Shown: positions 1-8,619, counted from the first letter of the stretch. The stretch is DNA of 22,726 nucleotides from Ruminococcaceae bacterium UBA5413 (GCA_002409585.1 DHNP01000025.1:78211-100936), one strand, 5' to 3'. Notes: generated from the letters alone by a model not told the origin. Numbers and translations: made by a program.

Positions 1-75
1 AAAATATACTGCTGAACGTCATTTAACGTATCCCTTTTTATATCGTTATTTATATACTTTATAACGTAAAAGCCG

Positions 76-588
76 TTATTCGCTTGTAAGGCTCATAAAA
101 ATTTTTTCTTCTTCAGACGTATTTTTGCCTACGGCAACGAAAACATACTTCCCGTTCTGTATGACTACAGCCATTTTAAGCGCCTGGTACTGCGTGGGGT
201 TAAGGCTTTTGAAACCTGCGGCCTTTGAACTCAGGTGCTCCGTGACGGCATTTTTAAACGCGTCGGCCTTTGAGATGTCTGTAAGCAGAAAACACGACAG
301 CTCCGACGCGCTGTCCGAAGACTGGCTCATATAAATCGAATAATCCGAAACAGTGCCGTTAGGTATGTCGTAATGCTTTGACACCTGGCTCCTGTCGACT
401 TTTGCAAGGTCGGTATACTTCATATCCGATATGATGGTTTCCGTTATCTGGTCAGGCCTGTACTTTTCATAATTGGCACGCATGTTTTTTATTATTATAA
501 ATCCCGCCGCGAAAATAATCACGGCGCATATTATAGCGGCGACGGAAAAAATAATCATTTTTTTCTTTCCGGATTCTTTCCCGGTCAT
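76..588 (-). CDS. DUF4358-type membrane-anchored protein
   Basis: The product is 170 residues with a short basic N-terminus, one hydrophobic span at about residues 11-33 and an extracytoplasmic remainder. There is no cleavage-like motif, so it is probably a signal anchor. The outer part has the look of the DUF4358 family: a segment reading YSIYMSQS, a phrase about residues being added by a sequence-specific kind of gene (SKADAFKNAV), then a Tyr-rich stretch and a C-terminal GKYVFVAVG strand. The function of DUF4358 is unknown and none is claimed here. ATG is the only reasonable start because the membrane segment begins right after it; the upstream SD-like GGAAGG is somewhat far. A sigma-A-type promoter lies about 60 bp upstream, so it is probably a monocistronic unit separate from rnmV. 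Family assignment is by pattern memory only. Confidence 0.75.
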   Translation of the reverse strand: MTGKESGKKKMIIFSVAAIICAVIIFAAGFIIIKNMRANYEKYRPDQITETIISDMKYTDLAKVDRSQVSKHYDIPNGTVSDYSIYMSQSSDSASELSCFLLTDISKADAFKNAVTEHLSSKAAGFKSLNPTQYQALKMAVVIQNGKYVFVAVGKNTSEEEKIFMSLTSE

Positions 589-647
589 AACCGCACCGCC
601 TTCCGTTTAAAAACTAACTTATTTTACAGTACTTAAAGTCACTTTTA

Positions 648-677
648 ATTATACACATGAAATTATATTTCTGTAAA
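648..677 (-). promoter_or_regulatory. sigma-A promoter for the DUF4358 gene
   Basis: On the minus strand TTTACA (677-672) and TATAAT (653-648) are separated by 18 bp. Initiation near 641 would give a leader of about 50 nt ahead of the ATG at 588. Confidence 0.6.
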
Positions 678-766
678 GGTTAACAATGTATGAAAAACCG
701 TGCGGTGTATTTACATAACGTCCAACAGGATGCGGGTAATTTAAAAAATAAGAATAGTTTTTAACA

Positions 767-864
767 TTATCAACACGGTTTTCAACAGGTACATCAGCCA
801 TCGGCGGCCTTTGGCACACTTTTCAACACTATAAACCGGTCATTTTCTACCGTTAAGTTGAAAA
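767..864. other. cluster of DnaA-box-like 9-mers in a gene-free gap
   Basis: The 589-914 gap has no credible ORF. Besides the DUF4358 promoter it holds TTATCAACA (767-775), TTTTCAACA (779-787), TTTTCAACA (820-828) and an inverted TTTTCAACT (minus strand, 864-856). The first differs from the DnaA consensus TTATCCACA by one base and the others by two or more. The clustering in 98 bp is visible; binding by DnaA is inference. At 891-912 a weak 6-bp inverted repeat (TTTACA/TGTAAA) next to the rnmV stop might be a poor terminator. Confidence 0.35.
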
Positions 865-914
865 CAGCGCTCAAACTACGTTTACATAAAATATTTTACA
901 CTAAAAATGTAAAG

Positions 915-1496
915 TTAAGTTTTTGTAATACTTATAAACTCATCGTACCCCATCATTCCGTTGAGCACTTTCGCGAGCGCGTTGGATGAAAGGTGCTCGG
1001 GAAGTGAAAGCGCACTCAAAAAAGCCCTGCGCCTTGAGGCGCTCCCTTCGCCGCCCGCAAGGCCGGCAAAGTAAAGGTCGTTTTTCGTTATTTTCCTTAC
1101 ATTTTTTTCATTTTCAGAGCAAAAAGTCGCCTCCGCGCGTCTGAGCGCATCTATGATAACGTGCGCCGGCACGCCCTCAACGCCGAGCTTGCCCTCCTTT
1201 GAAAATTTTGTCTTGCGCTTTTCTTTGCCGAAAATATCGGGGATATAAGCCTGCCTTACGTTTTCAGGCCTAACCGCGCCTGAAAGGTAACCGCGTATGA
1301 CAAAGCCGGCGGCGTCGCTGTCAGTCAAAATTATGATGCCGCGCGCTTCTGCTATCTTCTGTATAAAGCCGAGCTGCTCCCTGTCTTTAAATATGCCGAA
1401 GCCGTTTGTTTCTATTATAAGGCCGTCCACTATGGACGAAAGCTTAAGCTTGTCATATTTGCCCTCTACAATTATGGCTTCCCTGACTTTAACCAT
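915..1496 (-). CDS. rnmV: ribonuclease M5 (5S rRNA maturation), Toprim + DUF4093
   Basis: This 193-residue protein belongs to the small Toprim nuclease family that trims precursor 5S rRNA in Firmicutes. The N-terminus reads VREAIIVEGKYDK, which carries the Toprim catalytic glutamate. It is followed by TNGFGIF and by ILTDSDAAGF with the DxD metal-binding acidic pair. The second half (KFSKEGKLGVEG, then a helical tail) matches the C-terminal DUF4093-type domain normally found in this family, and length is typical. I choose ATG at 1496 because it gives the usual MVKVREAI start. This start overlaps the end of holA by 8 bp, so the two are translationally coupled. An in-frame extension to 1517 is possible but would run deeper into holA. 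It is the last gene of the comEC-holA-rnmV overlap group. Confidence 0.88.
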   Translation of the reverse strand: MVKVREAIIVEGKYDKLKLSSIVDGLIIETNGFGIFKDREQLGFIQKIAEARGIIILTDSDAAGFVIRGYLSGAVRPENVRQAYIPDIFGKEKRKTKFSKEGKLGVEGVPAHVIIDALRRAEATFCSENEKNVRKITKNDLYFAGLAGGEGSASRRRAFLSALSLPEHLSSNALAKVLNGMMGYDEFISITKT

Positions 1497-2544
1497 CACT
1501 GTCACCGTCCGCGGCAATGAGCAGCAGTTTAGCTATAAGTTCATCCATTATGCCGCGCCGCCCGCCCTGTGACCCCTTAAGCGCCATATCGGCCTCTGAA
1601 AGCGCGTTAAGGCTCTGCCTGAGCATATTAAGCGAAAAGCGCCTTGCGTTCCTTTCAGCCGACGTTATGCGGAACTCCTTGCGCGCGTAGTCAAAGTGCC
1701 CGGCTGCATCGGATGCCTTAAGCCCGCTCTGAAGCAGTACCTTTACCCTGTACATGTCTATATACGCGGAAGAAAGCACCGCCAGCACGGACACAGGCTC
1801 TTCATTTTGGTAAAACAGCATGTCGAGTATCTTATAAGCGCTGTCGTACTCTTTAGCCAAAATAGCCTTGGAAAGGTCAAAAACGCGCGCTTCGAGGTTT
1901 ACGCAGGTCACCTGTGATATCTCTTTTTTAGTTATACAGCCGGTACCCGTGAAAGCGCAGAGCTTTTCAAGTTCGTTTTTAAGCGTGCGCATATCCCTGC
2001 CGCAGAGGTTTATAACAGCCGACGCGTCCTGCTTTGTAAGGGTACAGCCGCGTTTTTCGGCCCATGAAACAAGTGTTTTCTGCAGCTGGGCATCGGTTGC
2101 TTTGCCGCAGTAGAGGATATTGCCGGCTTTTTTTGCCTCCGCGATAAATTTTTTCCAGCTTCTGCTTTTTTTAAGGTTTATGTCTATCGTAGGAAGGTAA
2201 ACGACAAGTACGGTGCTGCCGGGCAGGCGTGACATAAGCTCGTCCCATTTCGCCGTTTCGGCCGCCCCCGCCTTTTCCATATCAACATCCGAAACCGCTA
2301 CGCACTTTTGCCCCGCCATAAACGGCAGTGAAAAAACAGCCTCGGCTATCTTGTCGGCGCCTGTTTCCCCTCCGTCAAACGTCTGCATGTTAAAGTCCCT
2401 GAATTTATCCCCGCCGGCTTTCGCTATTAATTTACCGGCGTAATAACTGACAAGGTATTTTTCATCTCCGTAAATAAAATACATTTTTGCAAAATCAGAC
2501 TTTGATATCTGCTTTTTGATATCGGCAAAATTTATGTCAGGCAT
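1489..2544 (-). CDS. holA: DNA polymerase III delta subunit
   Basis: The 351-residue product is the clamp-loader delta subunit, which opens the beta sliding clamp during replication. The N-terminus shows the diagnostic KMYFIYGDEKYLVSYY (GxExYL-like), then an AAA+-like fold without a Walker A P-loop, as is normal for delta. A middle segment LCGRDMRTLKNELEKL is the conserved helix before the lid, and the C-terminal helical collar has RITSAERNARRFS and ALSEADMALKGS. Length is standard for Firmicutes delta. The start codon overlaps the last codons of comEC by 8 bp and the 3' end overlaps rnmV by 8 bp. The order comEC-holA is common in Firmicutes. Confidence 0.93.
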   Translation of the reverse strand: MPDINFADIKKQISKSDFAKMYFIYGDEKYLVSYYAGKLIAKAGGDKFRDFNMQTFDGGETGADKIAEAVFSLPFMAGQKCVAVSDVDMEKAGAAETAKWDELMSRLPGSTVLVVYLPTIDINLKKSRSWKKFIAEAKKAGNILYCGKATDAQLQKTLVSWAEKRGCTLTKQDASAVINLCGRDMRTLKNELEKLCAFTGTGCITKKEISQVTCVNLEARVFDLSKAILAKEYDSAYKILDMLFYQNEEPVSVLAVLSSAYIDMYRVKVLLQSGLKASDAAGHFDYARKEFRITSAERNARRFSLNMLRQSLNALSEADMALKGSQGGRRGIMDELIAKLLLIAADGDSDG

Positions 2545-4777
2545 TGTCTTCCCTCCTTAGCGAAAGTTTCCCCGCGCCTGAAAGCTGCAGCACCACGCTG
2601 CCGTCTCCGCCCGTACAGACGCAGTTAAGGCCGTTAAATGCGGCGATGTTCTTTTCAATATCGTCTTTTCCGGCCGAAACGACAGTGCATACGGGGGAAA
2701 TTTTATCCGTAAAGTCCGCTTCCGTATCAGTAACGACAAAGTCGGCCCCGAGCATATTCTCCGGCAGCAGCGAAACATCCGCCGAGCCTGGGCATACAAG
2801 AACGGAAATGCCGCACGCCTTTATAAGCGAAGCGCTCTCCGACTGCCCCGCCGGCACTGTATATATCTCCACGCTGTTCCACAGGCGCGCAGACGCGTGC
2901 CCGTTATATACGCTCATACCTTTTGAAAAGCCCGCCGCTTTGCGTACAAAGCCATCGTAAACGCTGCCGGAGCGCACCGTTATATTGCCGGGGGCAAACC
3001 TTTCGGCAAGGTCTCCGAGGTTAACTCTTTCTTCCCGGCCGTCGGTCAGCGGCTGGATGTAGTCCAGGCGGCGGCATCCCTGCGTGTTAAGATAGTTTAC
3101 GGCGGCGCTCGCATTGTAGCCGCCGCAGCCGACTACGGCGGCCCTGCCGCCCTTTGTTATAACCAAAGACTCCGCCGTGCCTGTGTCAAGCACCGCTATG
3201 CGCGTTGCGCTGCGCATTGCAACCATGCGTGAAAAAACTCCCGTAAAGAGGACTATGACTGAAAGCCATGCCGCCGGCTTAAAGAGGCGTTTCCCGCCGC
3301 TCAGGAGCGCCGCCGCCGAAAAAATGACTAAAGCCGAAGCCATCCACAGCGCCGCAAGGCCGGCAGGTACGCTTATGCTCGCAAAAGGAACCTTGGCAAG
3401 CAGCGCGGCGCAGCGGCGCATATACTTGGCAAGCGCCCCCGAAACCACGGCAAACGGCAAAGCAAGCAGCGAGCGCGGCGCCGCCAGGTTAAGCAGCGCG
3501 GCAACCGCGCCGGCCATCATCATAACCGACGACGGCAGTATTTCCAAAATATTGGAAACCGGCGCTATAAGTGAAAATGTGCCGAAACTTAAAAGTATAA
3601 CCGGAAGCGTAAACAGCATAGCGGCAAACGAGGTCGCGAGCGTACTGTTTATGAAGCGTACGGCGCGGCTTATACAATTTATTCTGTCCAGCCTGGCGTT
3701 TAAATAATTTTCAAATTTCCCCGTGCAAAGTATAAGCCCGAGTACGGCGGAAAAAGAAAGCAAAAGCCCTACGTCGGCTGCGGCGTAAGGGTTAACGGCA
3801 CAAATAAGCAGCACGGACGCGCCGAGTGAGTTAAGCGAGTCGGCGTGCCTTGAAAAAAGCGGTGCCGAAACGCAAAGCAGGCACATTACGCCGCTGCGCG
3901 TAACAGACGGCACGAAGCACGTGACAGCCATAAAAACGGCGACGCCGGCACACGAAACAACGGCCGAGGCCCGTTTAGGGACTTTAAAGAAAATGAGGAG
4001 TACGGATATAAGCTGTACTAAGGCAGCCATATGGAAACCCGAAACCGAGAGGATATGCGATATGCCTACGGCGCGGAAGTCCTCCACCGTCTGCGCATCA
4101 AGCGAGGAGGTATCCCCCAGGAGCACCCCCTTGAGTACCTGCGCTTCAGTGGGCGCAAGGATGTCGTCGGACGAGTCCAAAAGGGCGCTCCGCAGCTTAA
4201 GCGCATAATAATAAAGCGGTTTGCCGCGCGGCGGGGGTTCCGTTTTTACTCCTTCATACCCGTTTATATAAGCAAACATCATTATCCCTTTTGAAGCGTA
4301 ATAGCTGCGCGAGGAGTATCCGCTGCCGCCGCTTGGCATGAAAAAGTGCATTTTACCCGTTATGCGCGAGTACGGCTCGTCCGTAAGCTGTTTTTGGGCT
4401 GAAAGGCGCACTTTAAAATTCACCGGAGCGTTTTTATAATCTATCCGGTCTATTTTTACGACATAATACCAGCGGCCGTTTTGTTTGCATGGCAGCTCGC
4501 ACACGGTTCCGGCAGCCGCGAGGTCTTTACCGTCAAGCAGGCGCGGCGGCTCCACATAAAAGCGTGAATAAAGTGAAAACGACAGAAAGGCCGCTGCCGC
4601 CGTAAAAAAAGCCAGCGGAAAAACATACGCCCGCCTTGCGCGTTTGAAAAAAAGCGAAACCGCGAACGCGGCTGCGCACACGAAAAACAGTATAAACGAA
4701 ATCCGGCGGCCGAACCTTACAGCCGCCGCAAGCGTAAGCAGGCAGCAAAAACCGGCAAGCGTAAGCGGCCGCCTCAT
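2537..4777 (-). CDS. comEC: ComEC/Rec2 DNA-uptake channel with degenerate C-terminal domain
   Basis: This 746-residue polytopic membrane protein is the ComEC/Rec2 channel that carries single-stranded DNA across the membrane in natural transformation. Visible in order are two or three N-terminal membrane spans (about 1-65) and a soluble OB-like DUF4131 region (about 70-190). Next comes the Competence domain (about 205-480), including GVLLGDTSSLD and ILSVSGFHMAAL. A C-terminal metallo-beta-lactamase-like domain begins about residue 526 (IAVLDTGTAES). In that domain the metal-binding signature SHxDxDHxGG expected shortly after the first strands is absent; its place (about 571-586) reads PLTDGREERVNLGDL, without histidines. 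The nuclease activity proposed for other ComEC proteins is therefore probably missing. The reading frame is intact, so this is not an obvious pseudogene. No comEA or comEB lies in the window. Confidence 0.9.
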   Translation of the reverse strand: MRRPLTLAGFCCLLTLAAAVRFGRRISFILFFVCAAAFAVSLFFKRARRAYVFPLAFFTAAAAFLSFSLYSRFYVEPPRLLDGKDLAAAGTVCELPCKQNGRWYYVVKIDRIDYKNAPVNFKVRLSAQKQLTDEPYSRITGKMHFFMPSGGSGYSSRSYYASKGIMMFAYINGYEGVKTEPPPRGKPLYYYALKLRSALLDSSDDILAPTEAQVLKGVLLGDTSSLDAQTVEDFRAVGISHILSVSGFHMAALVQLISVLLIFFKVPKRASAVVSCAGVAVFMAVTCFVPSVTRSGVMCLLCVSAPLFSRHADSLNSLGASVLLICAVNPYAAADVGLLLSFSAVLGLILCTGKFENYLNARLDRINCISRAVRFINSTLATSFAAMLFTLPVILLSFGTFSLIAPVSNILEILPSSVMMMAGAVAALLNLAAPRSLLALPFAVVSGALAKYMRRCAALLAKVPFASISVPAGLAALWMASALVIFSAAALLSGGKRLFKPAAWLSVIVLFTGVFSRMVAMRSATRIAVLDTGTAESLVITKGGRAAVVGCGGYNASAAVNYLNTQGCRRLDYIQPLTDGREERVNLGDLAERFAPGNITVRSGSVYDGFVRKAAGFSKGMSVYNGHASARLWNSVEIYTVPAGQSESASLIKACGISVLVCPGSADVSLLPENMLGADFVVTDTEADFTDKISPVCTVVSAGKDDIEKNIAAFNGLNCVCTGGDGSVVLQLSGAGKLSLRREDNA

Positions 4778-4796
4778 TAAATTTGCCCCCTTATAA

Positions 4797-4832
4797 ATTC
4801 ATGCCTGCCGCGGAAAAGCGTCAAGCATGAAT
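4797..4832 (-). other. inverted repeat in the comEC leader
   Basis: The gap between the phosphoribosyltransferase and comEC contains ATTCATGC (4797-4804) and its exact inverse GCATGAAT (4825-4832), an 8-bp stem with a 20-nt loop. It ends 20 nt before the comEC start. No U-run follows, so it is not a classical terminator. A role in RNA processing or in setting comEC expression is only a guess. Confidence 0.3.
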
Positions 4833-4883
4833 ACCGCCGCACCTCCGGGGAATACCGGACGGCCGGCGCAATATGTTTTGAGT

Positions 4884-5426
4884 TTACTTAAAAAACAAGG
4901 GGAGCGGCTCAAGGTATGTAATGTCTTTGCGGTCCTTCGCGTCGCCCTCGGCAAGTACGCAGGCGCGGCCGACTATCTTGCCGCCGTACATATTAACAAG
5001 CTTTTCCATTGCCGCAAGCGACTCGCCTGTGCTTATGACGTCGTCTACTATGAGGACCCGCTTTCCCTCAAGCAGCCTGTGGTCTTCTTCTGAAAGGAAA
5101 AGCTGCTGCACGTGGTCGGTTGTGATGGACCTAACGTCAACATGTATAGGGTTAAGCATATAAGCCTTGACGCTTTTGCGGGCAACGACATACCTGCCGC
5201 AGCCCTGCCGCGCCATTTCGTAGCAGAGCGGTATACCCTTCGTTTCAGCCGTAACCACAACGTCATGCTCCGGGCATACTTTAAGGAGCGCATCGGCGGC
5301 CTTCTCCGTAAGCTCGACATCGCCCAGCATAATAAATCCCGCTATGTCAAGATGCTCGTCTATAGGGCAGATGGGAAGCCTGCGCTTACAGCCGGCTATG
5401 GTCATTTCATAATATTTTTCGCTCAT
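4884..5426 (-). CDS. type I phosphoribosyltransferase family protein
   Basis: The 180-residue protein is a type I phosphoribosyltransferase. It carries the 13-residue PRPP-binding signature VLIVDDVISTGES (about 121-133) with paired aspartates, preceded by a beta-rich core containing ETKGIPLCYEMAR and RYVVARKS. This layout resembles adenine and xanthine phosphoribosyltransferases, which join a purine base to PRPP to make a nucleotide, or the PRPP-sensing domain of purine regulators. The base-specific hood region is not diagnostic enough to choose, so no symbol is given. The start is set at the ATG at 5426 because GGAGG lies five bases upstream; an in-frame upstream ATG would place that site inside the gene. 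It sits 49 bp after hinT and is probably cotranscribed with it, which suits purine salvage. Confidence 0.82.
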   Translation of the reverse strand: MSEKYYEMTIAGCKRRLPICPIDEHLDIAGFIMLGDVELTEKAADALLKVCPEHDVVVTAETKGIPLCYEMARQGCGRYVVARKSVKAYMLNPIHVDVRSITTDHVQQLFLSEEDHRLLEGKRVLIVDDVISTGESLAAMEKLVNMYGGKIVGRACVLAEGDAKDRKDITYLEPLPLFFK

Positions 5427-5439
5427 AAAAACCTCCATG

Positions 5440-5455
5440 CGCTGCAAATGCAGCG
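5440..5455 (-). other. small perfect hairpin before the phosphoribosyltransferase RBS
   Basis: CGCTGC (5440-5445) and GCAGCG (5450-5455) form a 6-bp stem with a four-base loop in the hinT-phosphoribosyltransferase gap, just upstream of the GGAGG site. It has no U-run, so it is more likely a processing or stability element than a terminator. Confidence 0.35.
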
Positions 5456-5475
5456 GTTTATTTATTTCTTTACAG

Positions 5476-5814
5476 TCAGCCCGGAGGCCATTTCATGGAA
5501 CGGCCGCCAAGTAAATGGAAATGCAGATGCATAACGCTCTGCCCGCCTTCTTTTCCTACATTGCACACTATCCTAAAACCGTCGTCAAGGTGGTTTGCCT
5601 TAGCAAGCTTAGCCGCCACTTCGTATATGTGCGCTACTATAGCGCTGTTTTCCGGCGTTATGTCGGCGGCGGAACTTATGTGCTCCTTAGGTATGATAAG
5701 TATATGCACGGGTGCCTGCGGCTGAAGGTCGCAGAACGCAAGCACTTTGTCGTCTTCATACACTTTTTTGCTCGGGATTTCCCCGTTGGCTATTTTGCAA
5801 AACACGCAGTCCAT
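5476..5814 (-). CDS. hinT: HIT family purine nucleoside phosphoramidase (HinT)
   Basis: The 112-residue protein is a HinT-branch histidine-triad hydrolase, the family that hydrolyses AMP-linked phosphoramidates including aminoacyl-adenylates. The N-terminus CVFCKIANGEIPSKKVYEDD is the classical HinT opening and includes a CxxC pair. The active-site triad HLHFH is at residues 96-100, followed by LLGGRSMKWPPG, the usual C-terminal end. Length is normal. The ATG is preceded by GAGGTGAG at good spacing. It lies 78 bp downstream of alaS, a functionally reasonable neighbour because HinT proteins act on aminoacyl-AMP. Confidence 0.93.
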   Translation of the reverse strand: MDCVFCKIANGEIPSKKVYEDDKVLAFCDLQPQAPVHILIIPKEHISSAADITPENSAIVAHIYEVAAKLAKANHLDDGFRIVCNVGKEGGQSVMHLHFHLLGGRSMKWPPG

Positions 5815-5849
5815 TTTCTCACCTCTTATTTTAATTCATTTTTATCAAT

Positions 5850-5879
5850 GTTATATACAAAAACAAATACGCATAACAA
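5850..5879 (-). promoter_or_regulatory. possible internal promoter for hinT
   Basis: In the AT-rich alaS-hinT gap the minus strand carries TTGTTA (5879-5874), 18 bp, then TATAAC (5855-5850). Both hexamers are imperfect, so this is a modest candidate for an internal start that would uncouple hinT from the T-box. Confidence 0.35.
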
Positions 5880-5892
5880 AGTAATTATAATA

Positions 5893-8532
5893 TCATTTTA
5901 CCATTTCCGCAACTATTACTTCAGCTGAGGCCAGCGCCGCGCCGAGTTTTGAAACATCCTTTGCGCCAGCCATAGCACTGTCGGGCCTGCCGCCGCCGCT
6001 GCCGCCGGCCGCCTTAGCGACTTCGCGCGCGAGGCTGCCCGCGTGCACTCCCCTTTTGACGGCGTTTTTGCCGGCGCAGACGGCTATGCTTGCCTTGCCG
6101 CCGCTGACGCCCGCGAGTACGGCCGCCATGTCTGGCGAAGAGTCGCGCACACTGTCGCACATAGCGCGGAGCCCGTCCGGCTTTACTCCTGAAAATTCAG
6201 CCGTTATAAGCTTAACGCCGTTTATTTCCTTAGCCGAAGCGAGCAGGCTCTCCATGCGCAGCGCCGCAAGCTCCGCGCCAAGCTTCTCTATCTCCCTGTT
6301 TTTCTCCTTAAGCTCCTGTGACAGCTGCCTTGCCTTCTGCGGAAGCTCGGAGATACTGTTTACCTTAAGCGCCGCGGCCGTTTCTTTTTCTTCATTAAGC
6401 ACACCGTTTATCCAGGCCGCCGTGTTCGTCCCGGTTACAGCCTCTATCCTGCGCACGCCGGCCGCCGCGGAGCTTTCCGAAATTATCTTGAACATGCCTA
6501 TTTTAGCGGTATTGTCTACATGCGTCCCGCCGCAGAATTCCTTTGAAAAGTCTCCCGCTGAAACCACCCTGACTATTTTACCGTATTTTTCGCCGAAAAG
6601 AGCCATGGCTCCGGACTTTTTAGCTTCTTCAACAGGCATTTCCTTACATGTCACCGGCATGCCGCTCAAAACCGCCCCGTTTACCAGTTCTTCGGTCTTT
6701 TTTATCTCATCATCAGTCATAGCCGAAAAATGCGTAAAGTCAAACCGTACGAGACGCTCGTCCACAAGCTGCCCCGCCTGCTCCACATGCGTTCCGAGTA
6801 CTCGCCTCAAAGCCGCCTGCAGCAGATGGGCGCACGTATGGTTGCGCATTACGGCGAGCCTGCGCTCAACGTCCACACATGCTTTGACACTGTCGCCCAC
6901 GCTTAACCCGCCGGCTTCCACAACGGCGTGGTGCAGGTAATTTTTCGCGTGGTTCTTTGTCGTGCCGGTTACCTTAAGTACGGCTCCGCTGCTTTCTATA
7001 ATACCTGTGTCGCCGACCTGCCCGCCGCTTTCGCCGTAAAATGGCGTTTTGTCAAGCACTGCCGTAACTTCGTCTCCGGCCGACACCGACTTTGCGAGCT
7101 GCCCGTCCTTTATGAGCGCAAGCACTTTTGACTCAGACTCAAAATTTTCATAGCCTGAAAATTCTGTTTCCTTTACCCCGTCGAGCAGCCCGTTTTCACC
7201 TGCCCATGCATCGGCGCCGGCGTCCCTGCGTGCCGCGCGGGCGCGCTCCTTTTGGCTTTTAAGCTGCTTTTCAAATTCTTCCTCGTCTACAGTAAGGCCG
7301 CTCTCCGCCGCTATCTCCTTTGTAAGGTCTATAGGGAACCCGTAAGTGTCGCTCAGTTTAAAGGCATCTATCCCAGAAAAGACCCTGCGCCCTGACTTAA
7401 CGGTGCTTTTTATATAATCGCCGAGCAGCTGCGTGCCCTGGTCAATGGTCTTTGCAAAGCTCTCTTCTTCCGCACGGATAAGCTTTGTTATCATATCGCG
7501 CTTTTCATAAAGCTCAGGGTAAGCTGATTTGTTTTCGTTTATTACGGTAGAGCATACTTTATAAAGGAAAGTATCGTTTATGCCGATAAGCCTGCCGTGG
7601 CGGGCAGCCCTGCGCAGAAGGCGCCGCAGCACGTAGCCGCGCCCCTCGTTTGACGGCAGCACGCCGTCGCCTATCATAAACGTTGTGCTGCGCACGTGGT
7701 CGGTTATTACGCGGAGCGAAACGTCGCTTTTGGGGTCATAGCCGTATTTAACGCCGGATATATCAATTATGTGCTTCATAATGTTCTGCATGGTGTCCAC
7801 AAGGAAAAGGTTGTCCACTCCCTGCATTATGCAGGCAAGGCGCTCCAGGCCCATGCCTGTGTCGATGTTAGGGTGCTCCATGGGCGGGTAGTTGCCGTTG
7901 CCGTCGCTTTCAAACTGTGAAAAAACGACGTTCCAAAATTCAACGTAACGGTCACAGTCGCAGCCAACGCCGCACGTGGGCTTGCCGCAGCCGTACTTTT
8001 CACCGCGGTCGAAATATATCTCCGAGCACGGGCCGCACGGGCCGGGGCCGTGTTCCCAAAAGTTATCCTCCTTGCCGAGGCGGACTATCTTTTTCGGCGA
8101 CACGCCTACTTCTTTCGTCCATATGTCAAATGCCTCGTCGTCGTCAAGGTAGATAGTCACCCACAGCCTGTCCTCCGGCAGCTTAAGTACCTTTGTGCAC
8201 AGCTCCCACGCCCACGCCGTAGCTTCGTGCTTAAAGTAGTCGCCGAAGGAAAAGTTGCCGAGCATCTCGAAAAACGTGCCGTGCCGCGCGGTAATGCCGA
8301 CGCGGTCTATGTCTGGCGTGCGTATGCACTTTTGGCAGGTGGTCACGCGCCTGCTCGGCGGGGTAACTTCGCCCGTAAAGTACTTTTTCATCGGCGCCAT
8401 GCCGGAATTTATAAGGAGGAGACTGTTGTCGTCCTTGGGTATAAGTGAAAAGCTCGGTAGCCTCATATGACCCTTAGACTCAAAAAAAGATAAGAACGTT
8501 TCGCGCAGTTCGTTTAAACCTGTCCATTCCAT
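5893..8532 (-). CDS. alaS: alanyl-tRNA synthetase
   Basis: The 879-residue class II synthetase charges tRNA-Ala. The N-terminal catalytic core begins LRETFLSFFESKGH, contains the alanine-specific RHGTFFEMLGNFSFGDYFK, and shows the Cys-rich insert CGKPTCGVGCDCDRY seen in clostridial AlaRS. A tRNA-recognition helical region follows, including GRGYVLRRLLRRAARHG. The editing domain has its zinc ligands in HTCAH (about 562-566) and CGGTH (about 665-669). The C-terminal C-Ala domain ends in the glycine-rich GGSGGGRPDSAMAGAKD. Length is full. ATG at 8532 opens MEWTGLNELR, the standard AlaRS start; the GGAG upstream is rather distant, about 14 bases. A T-box leader directly upstream makes expression depend on uncharged tRNA-Ala. 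Confidence 0.97.
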   Translation of the reverse strand: MEWTGLNELRETFLSFFESKGHMRLPSFSLIPKDDNSLLLINSGMAPMKKYFTGEVTPPSRRVTTCQKCIRTPDIDRVGITARHGTFFEMLGNFSFGDYFKHEATAWAWELCTKVLKLPEDRLWVTIYLDDDEAFDIWTKEVGVSPKKIVRLGKEDNFWEHGPGPCGPCSEIYFDRGEKYGCGKPTCGVGCDCDRYVEFWNVVFSQFESDGNGNYPPMEHPNIDTGMGLERLACIMQGVDNLFLVDTMQNIMKHIIDISGVKYGYDPKSDVSLRVITDHVRSTTFMIGDGVLPSNEGRGYVLRRLLRRAARHGRLIGINDTFLYKVCSTVINENKSAYPELYEKRDMITKLIRAEEESFAKTIDQGTQLLGDYIKSTVKSGRRVFSGIDAFKLSDTYGFPIDLTKEIAAESGLTVDEEEFEKQLKSQKERARAARRDAGADAWAGENGLLDGVKETEFSGYENFESESKVLALIKDGQLAKSVSAGDEVTAVLDKTPFYGESGGQVGDTGIIESSGAVLKVTGTTKNHAKNYLHHAVVEAGGLSVGDSVKACVDVERRLAVMRNHTCAHLLQAALRRVLGTHVEQAGQLVDERLVRFDFTHFSAMTDDEIKKTEELVNGAVLSGMPVTCKEMPVEEAKKSGAMALFGEKYGKIVRVVSAGDFSKEFCGGTHVDNTAKIGMFKIISESSAAAGVRRIEAVTGTNTAAWINGVLNEEKETAAALKVNSISELPQKARQLSQELKEKNREIEKLGAELAALRMESLLASAKEINGVKLITAEFSGVKPDGLRAMCDSVRDSSPDMAAVLAGVSGGKASIAVCAGKNAVKRGVHAGSLAREVAKAAGGSGGGRPDSAMAGAKDVSKLGAALASAEVIVAEMVK

Positions 8533-8570
8533 ATTGCTGCCAATACTCCATTCCGCCTTAAAACGGCATA

Positions 8571-8619
8571 AAATAAAAAACAGACTTCCCCGTCCTCAAG
8601 TATGGGACGAAAAAATCCG
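8571..8619 (-). terminator. attenuator terminator of the alaS T-box
   Basis: The minus-strand RNA can pair 8619-8605 with 8595-8581 over 15 positions, including several G-U pairs, around a 9-nt loop. It runs into UUUUUUAUUU (8580-8571). The 5' arm overlaps the end of the T-box sequence, so terminator and antiterminator exclude each other. Confidence 0.85.

Noticed and set aside
589..914. Replication origin
   Set aside because: No dnaA, dnaN or recF lies nearby, the motifs are imperfect and no clear unwinding region with trimeric boxes was seen.
2537..4777. comEC as a pseudogene because of its altered C-terminal domain
   Set aside because: The frame is complete and the channel domain is well conserved, so loss of one catalytic site is the simpler reading.
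6056..6940. 294-codon plus-strand open frame opposite alaS
   Set aside because: It is the antisense of a conserved synthetase with full motifs; its Ser/Ala-rich translation is a codon-bias shadow.
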